Assembly (NCBI GenBank): GCA_012728435.1
Contig: JAAYFC010000048.1
Coordinates: 1 to 38,286, forward strand
From: Clostridiales bacterium
GTDB taxonomy: Bacteria; Bacillota; Clostridia; Christensenellales; Aristaeellaceae
DNA: 38,286 bases
Reading direction: 5' to 3'
Within the stretch, counting starts at the first letter, position 1; each line of letters starts with the position of its first letter. Position numbers and translations under genes: made by a program. The notes beneath the pieces are model-generated. The model was given only the letters and a program-made list of their open reading frames with translations. It had not been told where the DNA came from and did not search any database. Below, piece after piece: positions 14,606 through 22,666 of the stretch.

Positions 14606-15727
14606 TCAAGGGTTCATGATCTCATCCGCCCGCACTTCCCGCCCCTTTGCGGCGGCCACATAAAAGCCCTCAATCAGCGCGGTGACCAATAAGGTCTCCT
14701 GCGGCTTCACCATCAAGTCCTCTTGATACAAAAGATGCCGGGCCGCGTTTTCAATCAGGTAGAAATGCCCCGAGAAGGGGTGGTGGTCATAGGGTCCTTC
14801 GTGGAAAATCCGCGGTGTGATGTCCGCCTGGTACTGATGAAGGACGGAGTACAGGGTCATTTCCGGCAGCGAGAAGCCTGCCTTTTCGCCCGCCATCGTC
14901 AGATTGAAGCGCGGCGGCAGGTTGACTGCCCAGGCGGTCTTAAAGTTTAGCAGGGCGCCGTTTTCAAAGCGGATGGAGCCGGCGGCAAAACCCTCCACAT
15001 CAAACTCGCTGGGGTTATATCTTCTTTTTGTGCTGATCCCGGCGGGCGCGCCGCTCTCTGCCAGGCTGGTATGCACCTGCTCCTCCCGCTGGCCAAACAG
15101 GGCGGCTGTGGTGCCCGTGATGCTTGCAAAGCGCGGGCAGCCCATGATCCAGATCGCGGCGTCCAGCATGTGCACGCCCAGGTCGCTCAGGCAGCCGCCG
15201 CCACTTGCGGCCTTGCGGTGAAAGCTTCCCCAGGTGGGGATGCCGCGCCGCCTGATGGCAGAAAACTCCGCATAGTAAATTGGCCCTAAGGTGCCTGCCT
15301 GCGCGTAGTGATGGGCTGCCAGGTAGTCCGGGTGGTAGCGCAGGGTCTGGCAGGCCATGATCATCCGGTTTTGCTTGGCAGCCAGGTCAAAGAGCTCCTT
15401 GGTTTCTTTGTAGCAAAGCGCCAGGGGCTTCTCGCACAGCACATGGGCGCCGTGCTGCAGGGCCAGGCGTGCGAATGCCGCATGGGTCGCGCTTGGCGTG
15501 CAGATGCTGACGATGTCGGGCTGCACCTCCAAAAACATCTTTTGCACATCATCATAGGCGCTTTTGATGCCAAACAGGTCCGCCGTTTGCTGCGCGCTTG
15601 CCATCGTCTTGTCCATGACGGCGTCCAATGTGTAGTAGTCCGCCATGCTTTGATAAGCCGGGATATGCGCCTTGTGCGCGATCATCCCCGTGCCAATGAC
15701 GGCGGCTTTCAAGGGCTGTTTTTTCAT
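14606..15727 (-). CDS. Gfo/Idh/MocA-family oxidoreductase (second copy)
   Basis: 373 aa. The Rossmann motif VIGTGMIAHKAHIPA opens the protein, CEKPLAL supplies the EKP motif with its conserved Lys, and the C-terminal alpha/beta domain includes GGGCLSDLGVHMLDAA, with the usual catalytic His region. It should oxidise or reduce a sugar or inositol-like substrate with NAD(P). ATG 15727 follows AAAGGAG; the longer frame to 15757 is rejected. It starts 13 bases after the DUF4340 gene, so it may be the last gene of that export operon. It also sits just before the sugar-import promoter, and no clear terminator separates them. Confidence 0.88.
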   Translation of the reverse strand: MKKQPLKAAVIGTGMIAHKAHIPAYQSMADYYTLDAVMDKTMASAQQTADLFGIKSAYDDVQKMFLEVQPDIVSICTPSATHAAFARLALQHGAHVLCEKPLALCYKETKELFDLAAKQNRMIMACQTLRYHPDYLAAHHYAQAGTLGPIYYAEFSAIRRRGIPTWGSFHRKAASGGGCLSDLGVHMLDAAIWIMGCPRFASITGTTAALFGQREEQVHTSLAESGAPAGISTKRRYNPSEFDVEGFAAGSIRFENGALLNFKTAWAVNLPPRFNLTMAGEKAGFSLPEMTLYSVLHQYQADITPRIFHEGPYDHHPFSGHFYLIENAARHLLYQEDLMVKPQETLLVTALIEGFYVAAAKGREVRADEIMNP

Positions 15728-15740
15728 GTTTTGCTCCTTT

Positions 15741-17171
15741 CTACCATACTTCCTCAATGGCTTCGCCTAACAGCAGCTGCTCACAGGCGCGCAGCAGCGC
15801 TACGACAAAGCCATCCTTGATGTCCAGTTCCGCAACGCCGTTCACTTCAACCGCCATCCGCCGCGCGGTATGGGGATAAAAGATCAGCACATCGTCCGGT
15901 TTTTGCTCGTTTTTATAGTGATAGGTCACGCGCAGGGCTTCCTTGCCTGTGTCCACCTCACCCAGGATGAAGCCGCCGTCCGCCGCGGCGGAGCTTAAGA
16001 GGCGATAGAAGGCGTAGAACAGCTCCACATCCACCTCTTTTTTGTTGACGGTGGCGCTGGCCTTGCGCTGCGCATCGCGCGAGAAGCGGATGTCGTACTG
16101 CTTTTCGCCGCCTGTTATGGTAAGGCCTGTGATGTCCACCAGCATGGGGGAGGCGAAATAGCGCATAATCAGGTCCTCATAACGCAAATCCACAAAGGCC
16201 GGGCGGTTGATCAGGTAGACCACATCGCGGTCCTTGACCCAGGCAAAGAAGGTGTCGTTCTCCGAACGCACCAAAGACAGGGTGAGGGGCAGATCCGTCT
16301 GGTTGCGCCTGACCAGATTGAACTGCGCCACATAGTCAGGCTGATCAAAGCCCAGGGCCAAAATGTCCGTTTCTGTCAGGTTGTAACCAACGATGGCGAT
16401 GGCGCGGATGCCCAAGAGGGAGCCCAGCACACGGATGCCGCCCAGCTGGTCCAATTCGTGCAGGCCGCGCCCTTTGATTAAGTGTGTGGCGGCGCCAAAG
16501 GTAAGCGCCTGCAAGCGGATGTCCTCATTGGCGCCCATGACGGCGTGCAAACCAATGGGCTCACTGAAGGCCTTTCCGCTAAAGCGCGCATCCCTGATCT
16601 GGGACAGGGGGCTGGAGAGCGTCAATTCCGGGGTGACCAGGGTGGAGATGAGGGAGGCTTCGTTTAAGAGCAGCGCGCTGGCTTCCTGCTCCGGGTAGGT
16701 AAAGACGCCTTCCTGCCCCTCCACCTGCAAATAATAGTCCAAAGAGACGGCCTCCTGCCGGCCAATCCGATACCGCAGGGCGGTATTGTCATCAAAAACC
16801 AGTTCACAGGTGGCCAGCGGCGTGTCCAAGCCGTAGTCCGACAGCTCCGCTACAGGCTCTGCCACCCTGGACTTTGCGGTCAAGGCAGCCTGGGCCACCA
16901 ACAGGTTGATAAAGCGCTCCATGTCAATGAGTTCGGGTTTCAGGCTGCCGATGGCATATCCGCCTTCTTCTGCGTTATAGCGCACAGCAAAGCCGCCCCG
17001 CGCGTTCATCACAGTAAGCGACCGGATATGGGTCGGCTCGCGCGTTGAGAAAACCAGGTTCACAGCTGGAGGCGGTTTGGTTTGCGCATTTTGCAGCCAA
17101 AAGAAGGTGCCGCCCAGGATGACGCAGGCAACCAGCAACCCCAGCGCGCAGCGCATCAGGGCGGGCTTCAT
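15741..17171 (-). CDS. DUF4340 membrane-anchored protein of a GldG-type export set
   Basis: 476 aa. One N-terminal membrane segment (about residues 8-25) is followed by a large, presumably external region. LSDYGLDTPLATCELVFDDNT (about 105-125) is typical of DUF4340 proteins, which consist of repeated small alpha/beta units. It overlaps the GldG-like gene by four bases (ATGA) and is preceded by CGGAGG. DUF4340 proteins are regularly found with an ABC-2 ATPase, permease and GldG-like protein; the transported substrate is unknown. Confidence 0.82.
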   Translation of the reverse strand: MKPALMRCALGLLVACVILGGTFFWLQNAQTKPPPAVNLVFSTREPTHIRSLTVMNARGGFAVRYNAEEGGYAIGSLKPELIDMERFINLLVAQAALTAKSRVAEPVAELSDYGLDTPLATCELVFDDNTALRYRIGRQEAVSLDYYLQVEGQEGVFTYPEQEASALLLNEASLISTLVTPELTLSSPLSQIRDARFSGKAFSEPIGLHAVMGANEDIRLQALTFGAATHLIKGRGLHELDQLGGIRVLGSLLGIRAIAIVGYNLTETDILALGFDQPDYVAQFNLVRRNQTDLPLTLSLVRSENDTFFAWVKDRDVVYLINRPAFVDLRYEDLIMRYFASPMLVDITGLTITGGEKQYDIRFSRDAQRKASATVNKKEVDVELFYAFYRLLSSAAADGGFILGEVDTGKEALRVTYHYKNEQKPDDVLIFYPHTARRMAVEVNGVAELDIKDGFVVALLRACEQLLLGEAIEEVW

Positions 17172-18601
17172 TGGTGCCTCCGGTACAAAAAGATGCCCAC
17201 GCCCATGAGCAGCAGCAGGCCTGGCAGCACTGCAATCAGCAGGATGCCCAGCCACCTGGCTGTGCTGGAGTTCACGCCCAGGTGGGCGGAGGCCAGGCTG
17301 ACCGGCCGGATGTGCATCACCTGCTCGCGCCCCGCCTGCTCATCCAGCAGTTTGAGCAGGTACTCCGCGTTGGCCAGCTGGGGGTTTTGCAGCAGCTTGG
17401 CTTCCAGCATCGCGGTGGAGGAGGACAGGATGATGCTTGAGCGCGCCTGTCTGTCCTTGCTTTGCCGGGTGAGGAGCGCAAGTGCGGGCAGGGGTCCCTT
17501 CAGTTCCGCCTTGGCCGGGTCAAAATCGCTGCCGGCCTGGCTGGGCCGCACGCCGGAAGTGTCCGAGAAGCGCAGCAATTCCTTTGTGTGCTGGAAATCA
17601 CGGGACGAAAACAGCAATGTAAAGGGCCGGGCGCGGGGGAGCAGCAGGGGAACCTGGCTGTCACGCAGCTTGTCCCGCATCGTTTCATCCGTATACTGGC
17701 TCAGTGGGTAGAAGGGCTGCATGGAGAAGGTGCGGCTGGCGCTGGTCTCAAATACCGCGCCGTCAATCGGGCTGACACCCCATTCCTTCAGATAGGCTGC
17801 CAAATTGGGCAGGTGCGGCTGGCTGGCATCCTGGGTGATGATCAGCGTCCTTTGGTAGGCCCCGCCGTTGTACAAAAAAGCGTCCAGTTTTTCCAGGGTT
17901 TGAAGGGATAAATCCACCATCGGGGAGAGCAGGATGCACAGGTCAAACGCATCCAGTGTGCCGGTGGTCAGATTGACCTGGCTTACCTGGTAGTTGTTGT
18001 CCCGCAGCAGGCTGTGCAGCGCAGGCGCCTGCGCGGTGTCCGCCCCGGTTAAGAGGGCGGCCTGCATTACCCGGCCGCTTGCAACCTGCAGGAGGGCAGA
18101 GCTGATGGCCTCCTGCGCGCGGGAAGAGACCACAGCGGTCCCAGATGCGCTGCCGGGGGAGGGCGCGTAGTTGAACAGCTCGTTTAAGGTCAGCTGCCGC
18201 AGGTTGTCCCCGGACGATATCAGGATGTTGCCGGGCGCTAAGCTCAATTCCGGATAGCCGGCGGCGAAGCCCGGGTTCTTTATATAGTCAATAAACTCCA
18301 GGTGCACGCGCGGGCTTTGCCTTTCGTACTGGTACAGGATGCTGCGCGCCTGGATTAAATAGGGGTTGCCCTCAAAGCTGTCCTCCTTTGCCAGCACCTT
18401 GATGGACACATCCTCCTTTAAGCTGTGAAGCAGCGCCATGCTGTCCTCATCCAGCTGGTAGACCGCGCTGCTTGTCAAATCCAGCTGCAGGTTGTAGCGG
18501 TTGGACAGGATGAGGAAGATGCCGTTTACAAACACCGTCAGAAGGATGGCCAGCACTGCTGTGATGAGGAAGAGGGCGCTGTTGCCGATTTTATGCCGCA
18601 T
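17168..18601 (-). CDS. GldG-like ABC-associated protein
   Basis: 477 aa. It has an N-terminal membrane segment (about 10-32), a large extracytoplasmic region of GldG/ABC_transp_aux type (NLQLDLTSSAVYQLDEDS near residue 40; YIKNPGFAAGYPELSL), and a C-terminal membrane segment followed by a short basic tail. In Bacteroidota GldG works with GldA/GldF in gliding; Firmicute homologues are uncharacterised. Both GTG 18604 and ATG 18601 are possible; ATG has the better distance to GAGGGGG. The gene lies between the ABC-2 permease and the DUF4340 gene. Confidence 0.82.
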   Translation of the reverse strand: MRHKIGNSALFLITAVLAILLTVFVNGIFLILSNRYNLQLDLTSSAVYQLDEDSMALLHSLKEDVSIKVLAKEDSFEGNPYLIQARSILYQYERQSPRVHLEFIDYIKNPGFAAGYPELSLAPGNILISSGDNLRQLTLNELFNYAPSPGSASGTAVVSSRAQEAISSALLQVASGRVMQAALLTGADTAQAPALHSLLRDNNYQVSQVNLTTGTLDAFDLCILLSPMVDLSLQTLEKLDAFLYNGGAYQRTLIITQDASQPHLPNLAAYLKEWGVSPIDGAVFETSASRTFSMQPFYPLSQYTDETMRDKLRDSQVPLLLPRARPFTLLFSSRDFQHTKELLRFSDTSGVRPSQAGSDFDPAKAELKGPLPALALLTRQSKDRQARSSIILSSSTAMLEAKLLQNPQLANAEYLLKLLDEQAGREQVMHIRPVSLASAHLGVNSSTARWLGILLIAVLPGLLLLMGVGIFLYRRHQ

Positions 18602-18613
18602 CACGCCACCCCC

Positions 18614-19318
18614 TCAGCCCGCCTGACGCTTTTGGAGCGTCAGGATGGATAAAAACAGGAAGAGCGCCGCGATGCTGACAAAAAACACGGTGTTGGACAA
18701 ATCCAGTAGCCCATAGGTAAAGGGCGTGTAGCGCTTGACAAAGGACAGGTAGTAAAAGAAGCGCTGGATGACCACACTTTGAAAGGCGTCAGAGAGGGCA
18801 TCCATCATAAACAGGAAGAAGGAAACGGTGAAGCCCAACAGCGCCGCGATGACCTGGCTTTCCGTTAAACCAGACAGGAACATGCAAATGGCAATCAGGG
18901 CACAGCCAAGCAGGATCAAACCCAGCAGGTTGCCCAGAAAAACCGGCCAATCTGGTTGGACAAAGCAGGCTGTGATGCCAGCGATGATGAGGGTGCTGGA
19001 AATCCCCAGCAGATAAACGCAGAGGGCCGCAAGATATTTGCCCAGGATGATGCCCCAGCGGTTGATGGGCGCAGTCAGGAGGATCTGATCGGTCTTCGCG
19101 TGCTTGTCCTCACTCAACAGGCGCATCGTTAAAATGGGCACCATAAACAGAACAATGGAAAACAGCATGTCAAACAAACGGGAGAAATCGCTCACCCCGC
19201 CCATCAGGTTATAGGAAAAATAGTAATAGCTCGTGAAGAAAAAGAGCACGGCTAAAAAGACAAAACCCAAAGCGCCCTTGAAGTAGGCGCGCAGCTCCCG
19301 TTTGAATACCGCGCTCAT
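18614..19318 (-). CDS. ABC-2 type permease (GldF-like)
   Basis: 234 aa, six hydrophobic segments. The early motif MSAVFKRELRAYFKGALGFVF and the loop TMRLLSEDKHAKTDQILLTAPI are typical of the ABC-2/GldF/NosY group. The start ATG 19318 follows AGGAGGAG and overlaps the ATPase stop by four bases. The frame is open upstream to 19669, but that part is the shadow of the ATPase. It should form the membrane channel with the ATPase at 19315-20265. Confidence 0.87.
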   Translation of the reverse strand: MSAVFKRELRAYFKGALGFVFLAVLFFFTSYYYFSYNLMGGVSDFSRLFDMLFSIVLFMVPILTMRLLSEDKHAKTDQILLTAPINRWGIILGKYLAALCVYLLGISSTLIIAGITACFVQPDWPVFLGNLLGLILLGCALIAICMFLSGLTESQVIAALLGFTVSFFLFMMDALSDAFQSVVIQRFFYYLSFVKRYTPFTYGLLDLSNTVFFVSIAALFLFLSILTLQKRQAG

Positions 19319-20265
19319 ACACCCTCCTCCTGGCCCACCAGGCGCAGGAAGATATCCTCCAGCGTGGCTTCCGCGCCATCGATGTGCAAAATGGGCAGGC
19401 CTGGTTTGGACAGCGCTAAAAAGGCAATCAGCCTGGCGTCCTGCTCCTGAAGTACAGTGAAGAGGACATCCACCGTGCCCTCCTCGCTCACGCCCAAATA
19501 GCGCGCGGATTGCGCGCCTCTGGCGTTGCGCAGGGCGGTCAGAACGGCTTCCTCCTCCCCTTTCACGCGCAGGCGGACCGCCTGGGTCTGGCGTGTGCGT
19601 GCGGCCAGGTTCTCCGGCGTGTCGTCGCAGATGAGCCGCCCGTTCCGCAGCACCAGCACCCGGCTGCACATCTCCTTGATTTCGCTTAGGATATGGGAGG
19701 AGATCAGCACCGTCCTGTCCCGCCCAAAGCGCTTAATCAGCGCGCGGATCTCCTGGACCTGGGAGGGGTCCAAACCCACCGTGGGCTCATCCAAAATAAT
19801 CACCTTGGGGTCACCAATCAGCGCCTGGGCAAAGGACACCCGCTGGCGGTAGCCCTTGGACAGGTTGCGGATTAAGCGGTGCTGCATCTCAAGCAAGCCC
19901 ACCTCTTTGCAGATGCGCAACAGATGGTCCTTCCGCGCTTTTTTATCCGGCTTAATGCGCTTTAAATCACAGATGAAATCAAGATATTCCCTCACCTGCA
20001 TCCCCGCGTAAAACGCGGGCTGCTCAGGCAGGTAACCAATCTGTGCCTTGGCCTTCAGCGGCTTTTTCTGGATGTCCTGCCCGTTGATGACAACACTGCC
20101 CTTATCAAAGCCAAGATAGCCGGTCAGGATGTTCATGGTGGTGGATTTGCCGGCTCCGTTAAGCCCCAGCAGGCCCACAATCTCCCCAGGCCCAATCTGG
20201 AAGCTGACATCCAAAAGGGCGGTCTTGTCCCCGTAGCGTTTGGTCAGTCCCTGCACTTTGATCAA
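19315..20265 (-). CDS. ABC-2 type ATPase (GldA-like)
   Basis: 316 aa, one nucleotide-binding domain: Walker A GLNGAGKST (about 34-42), Q-loop region YLPEQPAFY, signature LSKGYRQRVSFAQ, Walker B VIILDEPTVGLD, and H-loop SSHILSE. A C-terminal extension of about 100 residues is common in this group. The signature is LSKGY rather than LSGGQ, a usual GldA/NatA variant. The start codon is TTG with AAGGAG 11 bases upstream, a spacing and codon that predict weak translation. It is the first gene of the export set, after the palindromic element. Confidence 0.88.
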   Translation of the reverse strand: MIKVQGLTKRYGDKTALLDVSFQIGPGEIVGLLGLNGAGKSTTMNILTGYLGFDKGSVVINGQDIQKKPLKAKAQIGYLPEQPAFYAGMQVREYLDFICDLKRIKPDKKARKDHLLRICKEVGLLEMQHRLIRNLSKGYRQRVSFAQALIGDPKVIILDEPTVGLDPSQVQEIRALIKRFGRDRTVLISSHILSEIKEMCSRVLVLRNGRLICDDTPENLAARTRQTQAVRLRVKGEEEAVLTALRNARGAQSARYLGVSEEGTVDVLFTVLQEQDARLIAFLALSKPGLPILHIDGAEATLEDIFLRLVGQEEGV

Positions 20266-20287
20266 GTGGTGTTGTACTCCTTGTTAA

Positions 20288-20452
20288 TTATACTTGACGA
20301 AAACTTTAACGCACTCATGGGCAGAGCAATTTTTTGTCACCCGCGAAGACGAGTGAAGGAGGTGTAGTCGTAGCCTACGCTGACTGAATGAGTCAAAGCG
20401 GTGGCGAAAAAGGGCCTGCTCATGGAAGCGTTAAAGATTGAGTCTAGTATTA
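20288..20452. repeat. 165-bp imperfect palindromic element
   Basis: The sequence is symmetric about position 20370 without gaps at the ends: TATACTTGAC/GTCTAGTATTA, CTTTAACGC (20304-20312)/GCGTTAAAG (20428-20436), CATGGGCAG/CTGCTCATG, then weaker pairing inward. The right tip includes the stop codon of the deacetylase gene (20450-20452). The left tip includes TATAAT (minus strand, 20287-20292), a possible -10 for the export set. It resembles a non-coding palindromic repeat or MITE-like insertion, or a large attenuating hairpin. Only one copy is in this window. Confidence 0.7.
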
Positions 20453-21268
20453 CAATGGGAAGACCTCTGCCAGCTCCTCTTTGCTTAGCTGGCGGCCATA
20501 CTCGCAGGCTTCCAGCGCCTCGGCGTATTGGATATCCTGGCCCATATTCCCGTATTTGTTGACCAGCTCCCCGCGGTACAGCTTCGCGTACAGCGCGCTG
20601 CGCTGTCCCCAGTGGGTGGCTTTAAGCCACCCTAAGCGCGCTGCGTCATCCTGCGGCACCTCGTCCATCGGCATGCCTTCCACCCAGGGCAGCCACTCAT
20701 AAAACTGGGACTGGTGCTGGTGAATCATCAGCATCTTTTTGTCATACTCATTGCTGATGTCAAACACCAAATCAGGTCTGAAAGCGCAGGGGCGCATAAA
20801 GGTGTCCTGCATGTAGAAGATGGCGGGCATCTGCCGCATGGGCGGGGTGAGGGGGCAGATATTGGGCACCAGCAGCAGGTAGGAGCAGTCCTGGACCAGC
20901 ATGGAGGTGGCCCTGTGGTCCGGGTGGTAGTCAAAGGGGCGGTGGGTGATGATGACACCGGGGTTATAGCGCCGGATGGCTTGCAGCATCAGGTCCCGGC
21001 TTTCAAGAGAGGCCGTCAGCCGCCCGTCCTCCAAATCCAGCATCTCGTAGGTGAAGCCGGCCAGTTTGGCCACGCGCTCCACCTCTTTTTTGCGGATGTT
21101 GACAATGGCGGCGCCGGGCAGCTCATGGTGCCCGGACGCGCCGTTGGTGGCCATCAGATAGCGCACCTCAAAGCCGACTTCTTTCATTTTCAGTGAGATA
21201 CCGGCGACATACTCGCAGTCATCCGGATGCGCGCCGATGACCAGCAAGCGTTTGTTGATGTCAAGCAT
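20450..21268 (-). CDS. PIG-L (LmbE-like) family deacetylase
   Basis: 272 aa. The zinc site is clear: AHPDD (H14, D16, D17) and HPDH (H115-H118). PIG-L enzymes remove an acetyl group from an N-acetyl sugar or related conjugate; this one has no export signal, so it is cytoplasmic. ATG 21268 follows AAGGAAG; the frame to 21298 is rejected. It lies 17 bases after the Gfo/Idh gene and the two should act in one pathway, for example on an imported N-acetylated sugar. Its stop codon is the outermost triplet of the 165-bp palindrome. Confidence 0.9.
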   Translation of the reverse strand: MLDINKRLLVIGAHPDDCEYVAGISLKMKEVGFEVRYLMATNGASGHHELPGAAIVNIRKKEVERVAKLAGFTYEMLDLEDGRLTASLESRDLMLQAIRRYNPGVIITHRPFDYHPDHRATSMLVQDCSYLLLVPNICPLTPPMRQMPAIFYMQDTFMRPCAFRPDLVFDISNEYDKKMLMIHQHQSQFYEWLPWVEGMPMDEVPQDDAARLGWLKATHWGQRSALYAKLYRGELVNKYGNMGQDIQYAEALEACEYGRQLSKEELAEVFPL

Positions 21269-21285
21269 ATGCTTACTTCCTTGTA

Positions 21286-22368
21286 TTATTTTAGCCACAA
21301 ATCACAGGGCTTGTCGGCCTTGGGGTTAAAGGGCAGCATAATCTTCTTGCCCTCCTTGGCCGACGCGTAGGCGGCATACATGATCTCCAGCACCGCGCGG
21401 CCGTCCTCGCCCGTCACCTTGGGTGTCTCCCCGGTGCGCACGCAGTGGATGAAGTGCCTTAGCTCCGCCGGGTAACCCTGGTTGTAAACCTCCTCAAAGA
21501 TGGGGAAGGTCCAGCCCTGGGTGTTGCCCGCCTTCTCGCTGGCATAGTCATAGCCGTCCAGGCTGTACACCAGGGAGGAGTTGCCGCGGAACAAATCTGC
21601 GAACACGACACCCTTTTTTCCCAGCACCTCCATGTGGTCGTCCATGCCGCCCTGCTTGCACCAGCTGTTTTGCGCAAGGCCAGTCACCTTGCCGTGGGGC
21701 GTGTCAAACTCCACAATCACCAGGGAGTGATCCTCGGCGTCGGTATCGTGCATGATGCGGGACAAATCGGCATAAACGCTGACCGCGGGCGCGTTGCCCA
21801 GCATCCAGCGGAACCAGGCAAAGGCATGGCAGCCCATGTCCATCAGCACACCGCCGCCCGCTTTGTCCGCCTCGTAGAACCAGCGGCTGTGGGGGCCGGA
21901 ATGCTGCTCGGCCTGCTTGAGCATGAAGAGGTCACCAACGGCGCCGCTTTCAATAATCTCCCGCGCGCGCTCGTACTTGGGCGCAAAACACAGCTCCTCC
22001 GCATACATTAAGAACTTGCCCTGCTTTTTGCACTCAGCAATCATCTCGTCCGCCTCTTCCAGGGAAAGGCAGAGGGGCTTTTCGATGATGACATGCTTGC
22101 CGGCCCGGGCCGCCTTCATGCACGCCTTGTGGTGCAGGAAGTTGGGCAGGCAGATGTCCACCACCTCCACGTCGGTCTTCTCAAGCAAGGTGTCGATGTC
22201 GTCGTAGTATTCCTTGATTTTGTGCTTTTTGGCGAAGGCCTCCGCCTTCTTGATATCACGCGTGTACACGGCCACCACCTCGGCGTCCGGCACGAAGCGG
22301 TGGTAGCTTTCTATGTGGATCTCTGCGACAAATCCTGCGCCAAACAGGGCGACTTTGGTTTTATTCAT
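21286..22368 (-). CDS. Gfo/Idh/MocA-family oxidoreductase (first copy)
   Basis: 360 aa. FGAGFVAEIHI is the Rossmann loop, IEKPLCLS the EKP motif, and GGGVLMDMGCHAFAWFRWM the conserved His region of the substrate domain. It is distinct in sequence from the copy at 14606. It is the first gene of a pair with the PIG-L deacetylase, behind AGGAGGGT. Its promoter has a palindrome over the -10, so expression is probably switched by a repressor encoded elsewhere. Confidence 0.9.
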   Translation of the reverse strand: MNKTKVALFGAGFVAEIHIESYHRFVPDAEVVAVYTRDIKKAEAFAKKHKIKEYYDDIDTLLEKTDVEVVDICLPNFLHHKACMKAARAGKHVIIEKPLCLSLEEADEMIAECKKQGKFLMYAEELCFAPKYERAREIIESGAVGDLFMLKQAEQHSGPHSRWFYEADKAGGGVLMDMGCHAFAWFRWMLGNAPAVSVYADLSRIMHDTDAEDHSLVIVEFDTPHGKVTGLAQNSWCKQGGMDDHMEVLGKKGVVFADLFRGNSSLVYSLDGYDYASEKAGNTQGWTFPIFEEVYNQGYPAELRHFIHCVRTGETPKVTGEDGRAVLEIMYAAYASAKEGKKIMLPFNPKADKPCDLWLK

Positions 22369-22436
22369 ACAACCCTCCTGATATGATTTTTTGCGTGCGG
22401 GGTGTTTGCCCCGCGCTGCGCTGCCTCATTGCTGTT

Positions 22437-22449
22437 TGTACATTGTACA
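22437..22449. promoter_or_regulatory. Operator-like palindrome TGTACAATGTACA
   Basis: A perfect 13-base palindrome (minus strand reading) made of two TGTACA units around one base. It completely covers the -10 of the Gfo/Idh-deacetylase promoter, the classic position for a repressor site. The cognate regulator is not in the window as far as I can tell. Confidence 0.65.
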
Positions 22450-22470
22450 CTGCGTTATTTTGGATTGCAA
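22442..22470 (-). promoter_or_regulatory. Promoter of the Gfo/Idh-deacetylase pair
   Basis: On the minus strand TTGCAA (22465-22470), 17-base spacer, TACAAT (22442-22447). The leader of about 65 bases contains a GC hairpin (gcgggg/ccccgc near 22400) that has no U-tract. Confidence 0.75.
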
Positions 22471-22603
22471 GGAAAGGGATTTCGTTCACGGCGTGAAATG
22501 GCGCTGTGTGCAAACGGTGCCGCGTTTTTTAACAGGGTTCCTCTTTGTTTTTTCCTTGCTCCAAACCAATCCGCAATAAAACCTGTTTTCACAAGGTTTG
22601 TCT

Positions 22604-22632
22604 TTGCCGACGGTTTTCCAAGATGGTATACT
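22604..22632 (+). promoter_or_regulatory. Promoter of the lipase-like gene
   Basis: TTGCCG (22604-22609), 17-base spacer, TATACT (22627-22632), 34 bases before the ATG. The 298-base region 22369-22666 otherwise holds the divergent promoter and a 12-base direct repeat (TGGATTGCAAGG at 22461 and 22671). Confidence 0.72.
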
Positions 22633-22666
22633 GTCCCTGCGCCAGACTGGCGTAAAAGGACGAAGC

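Noticed and set aside
19319..19669. ABC-2 permease N-terminal extension of 117 residues
   Set aside because: It is the out-of-frame shadow of the ATPase gene; the RBS-preceded ATG at 19318 gives a normal permease.
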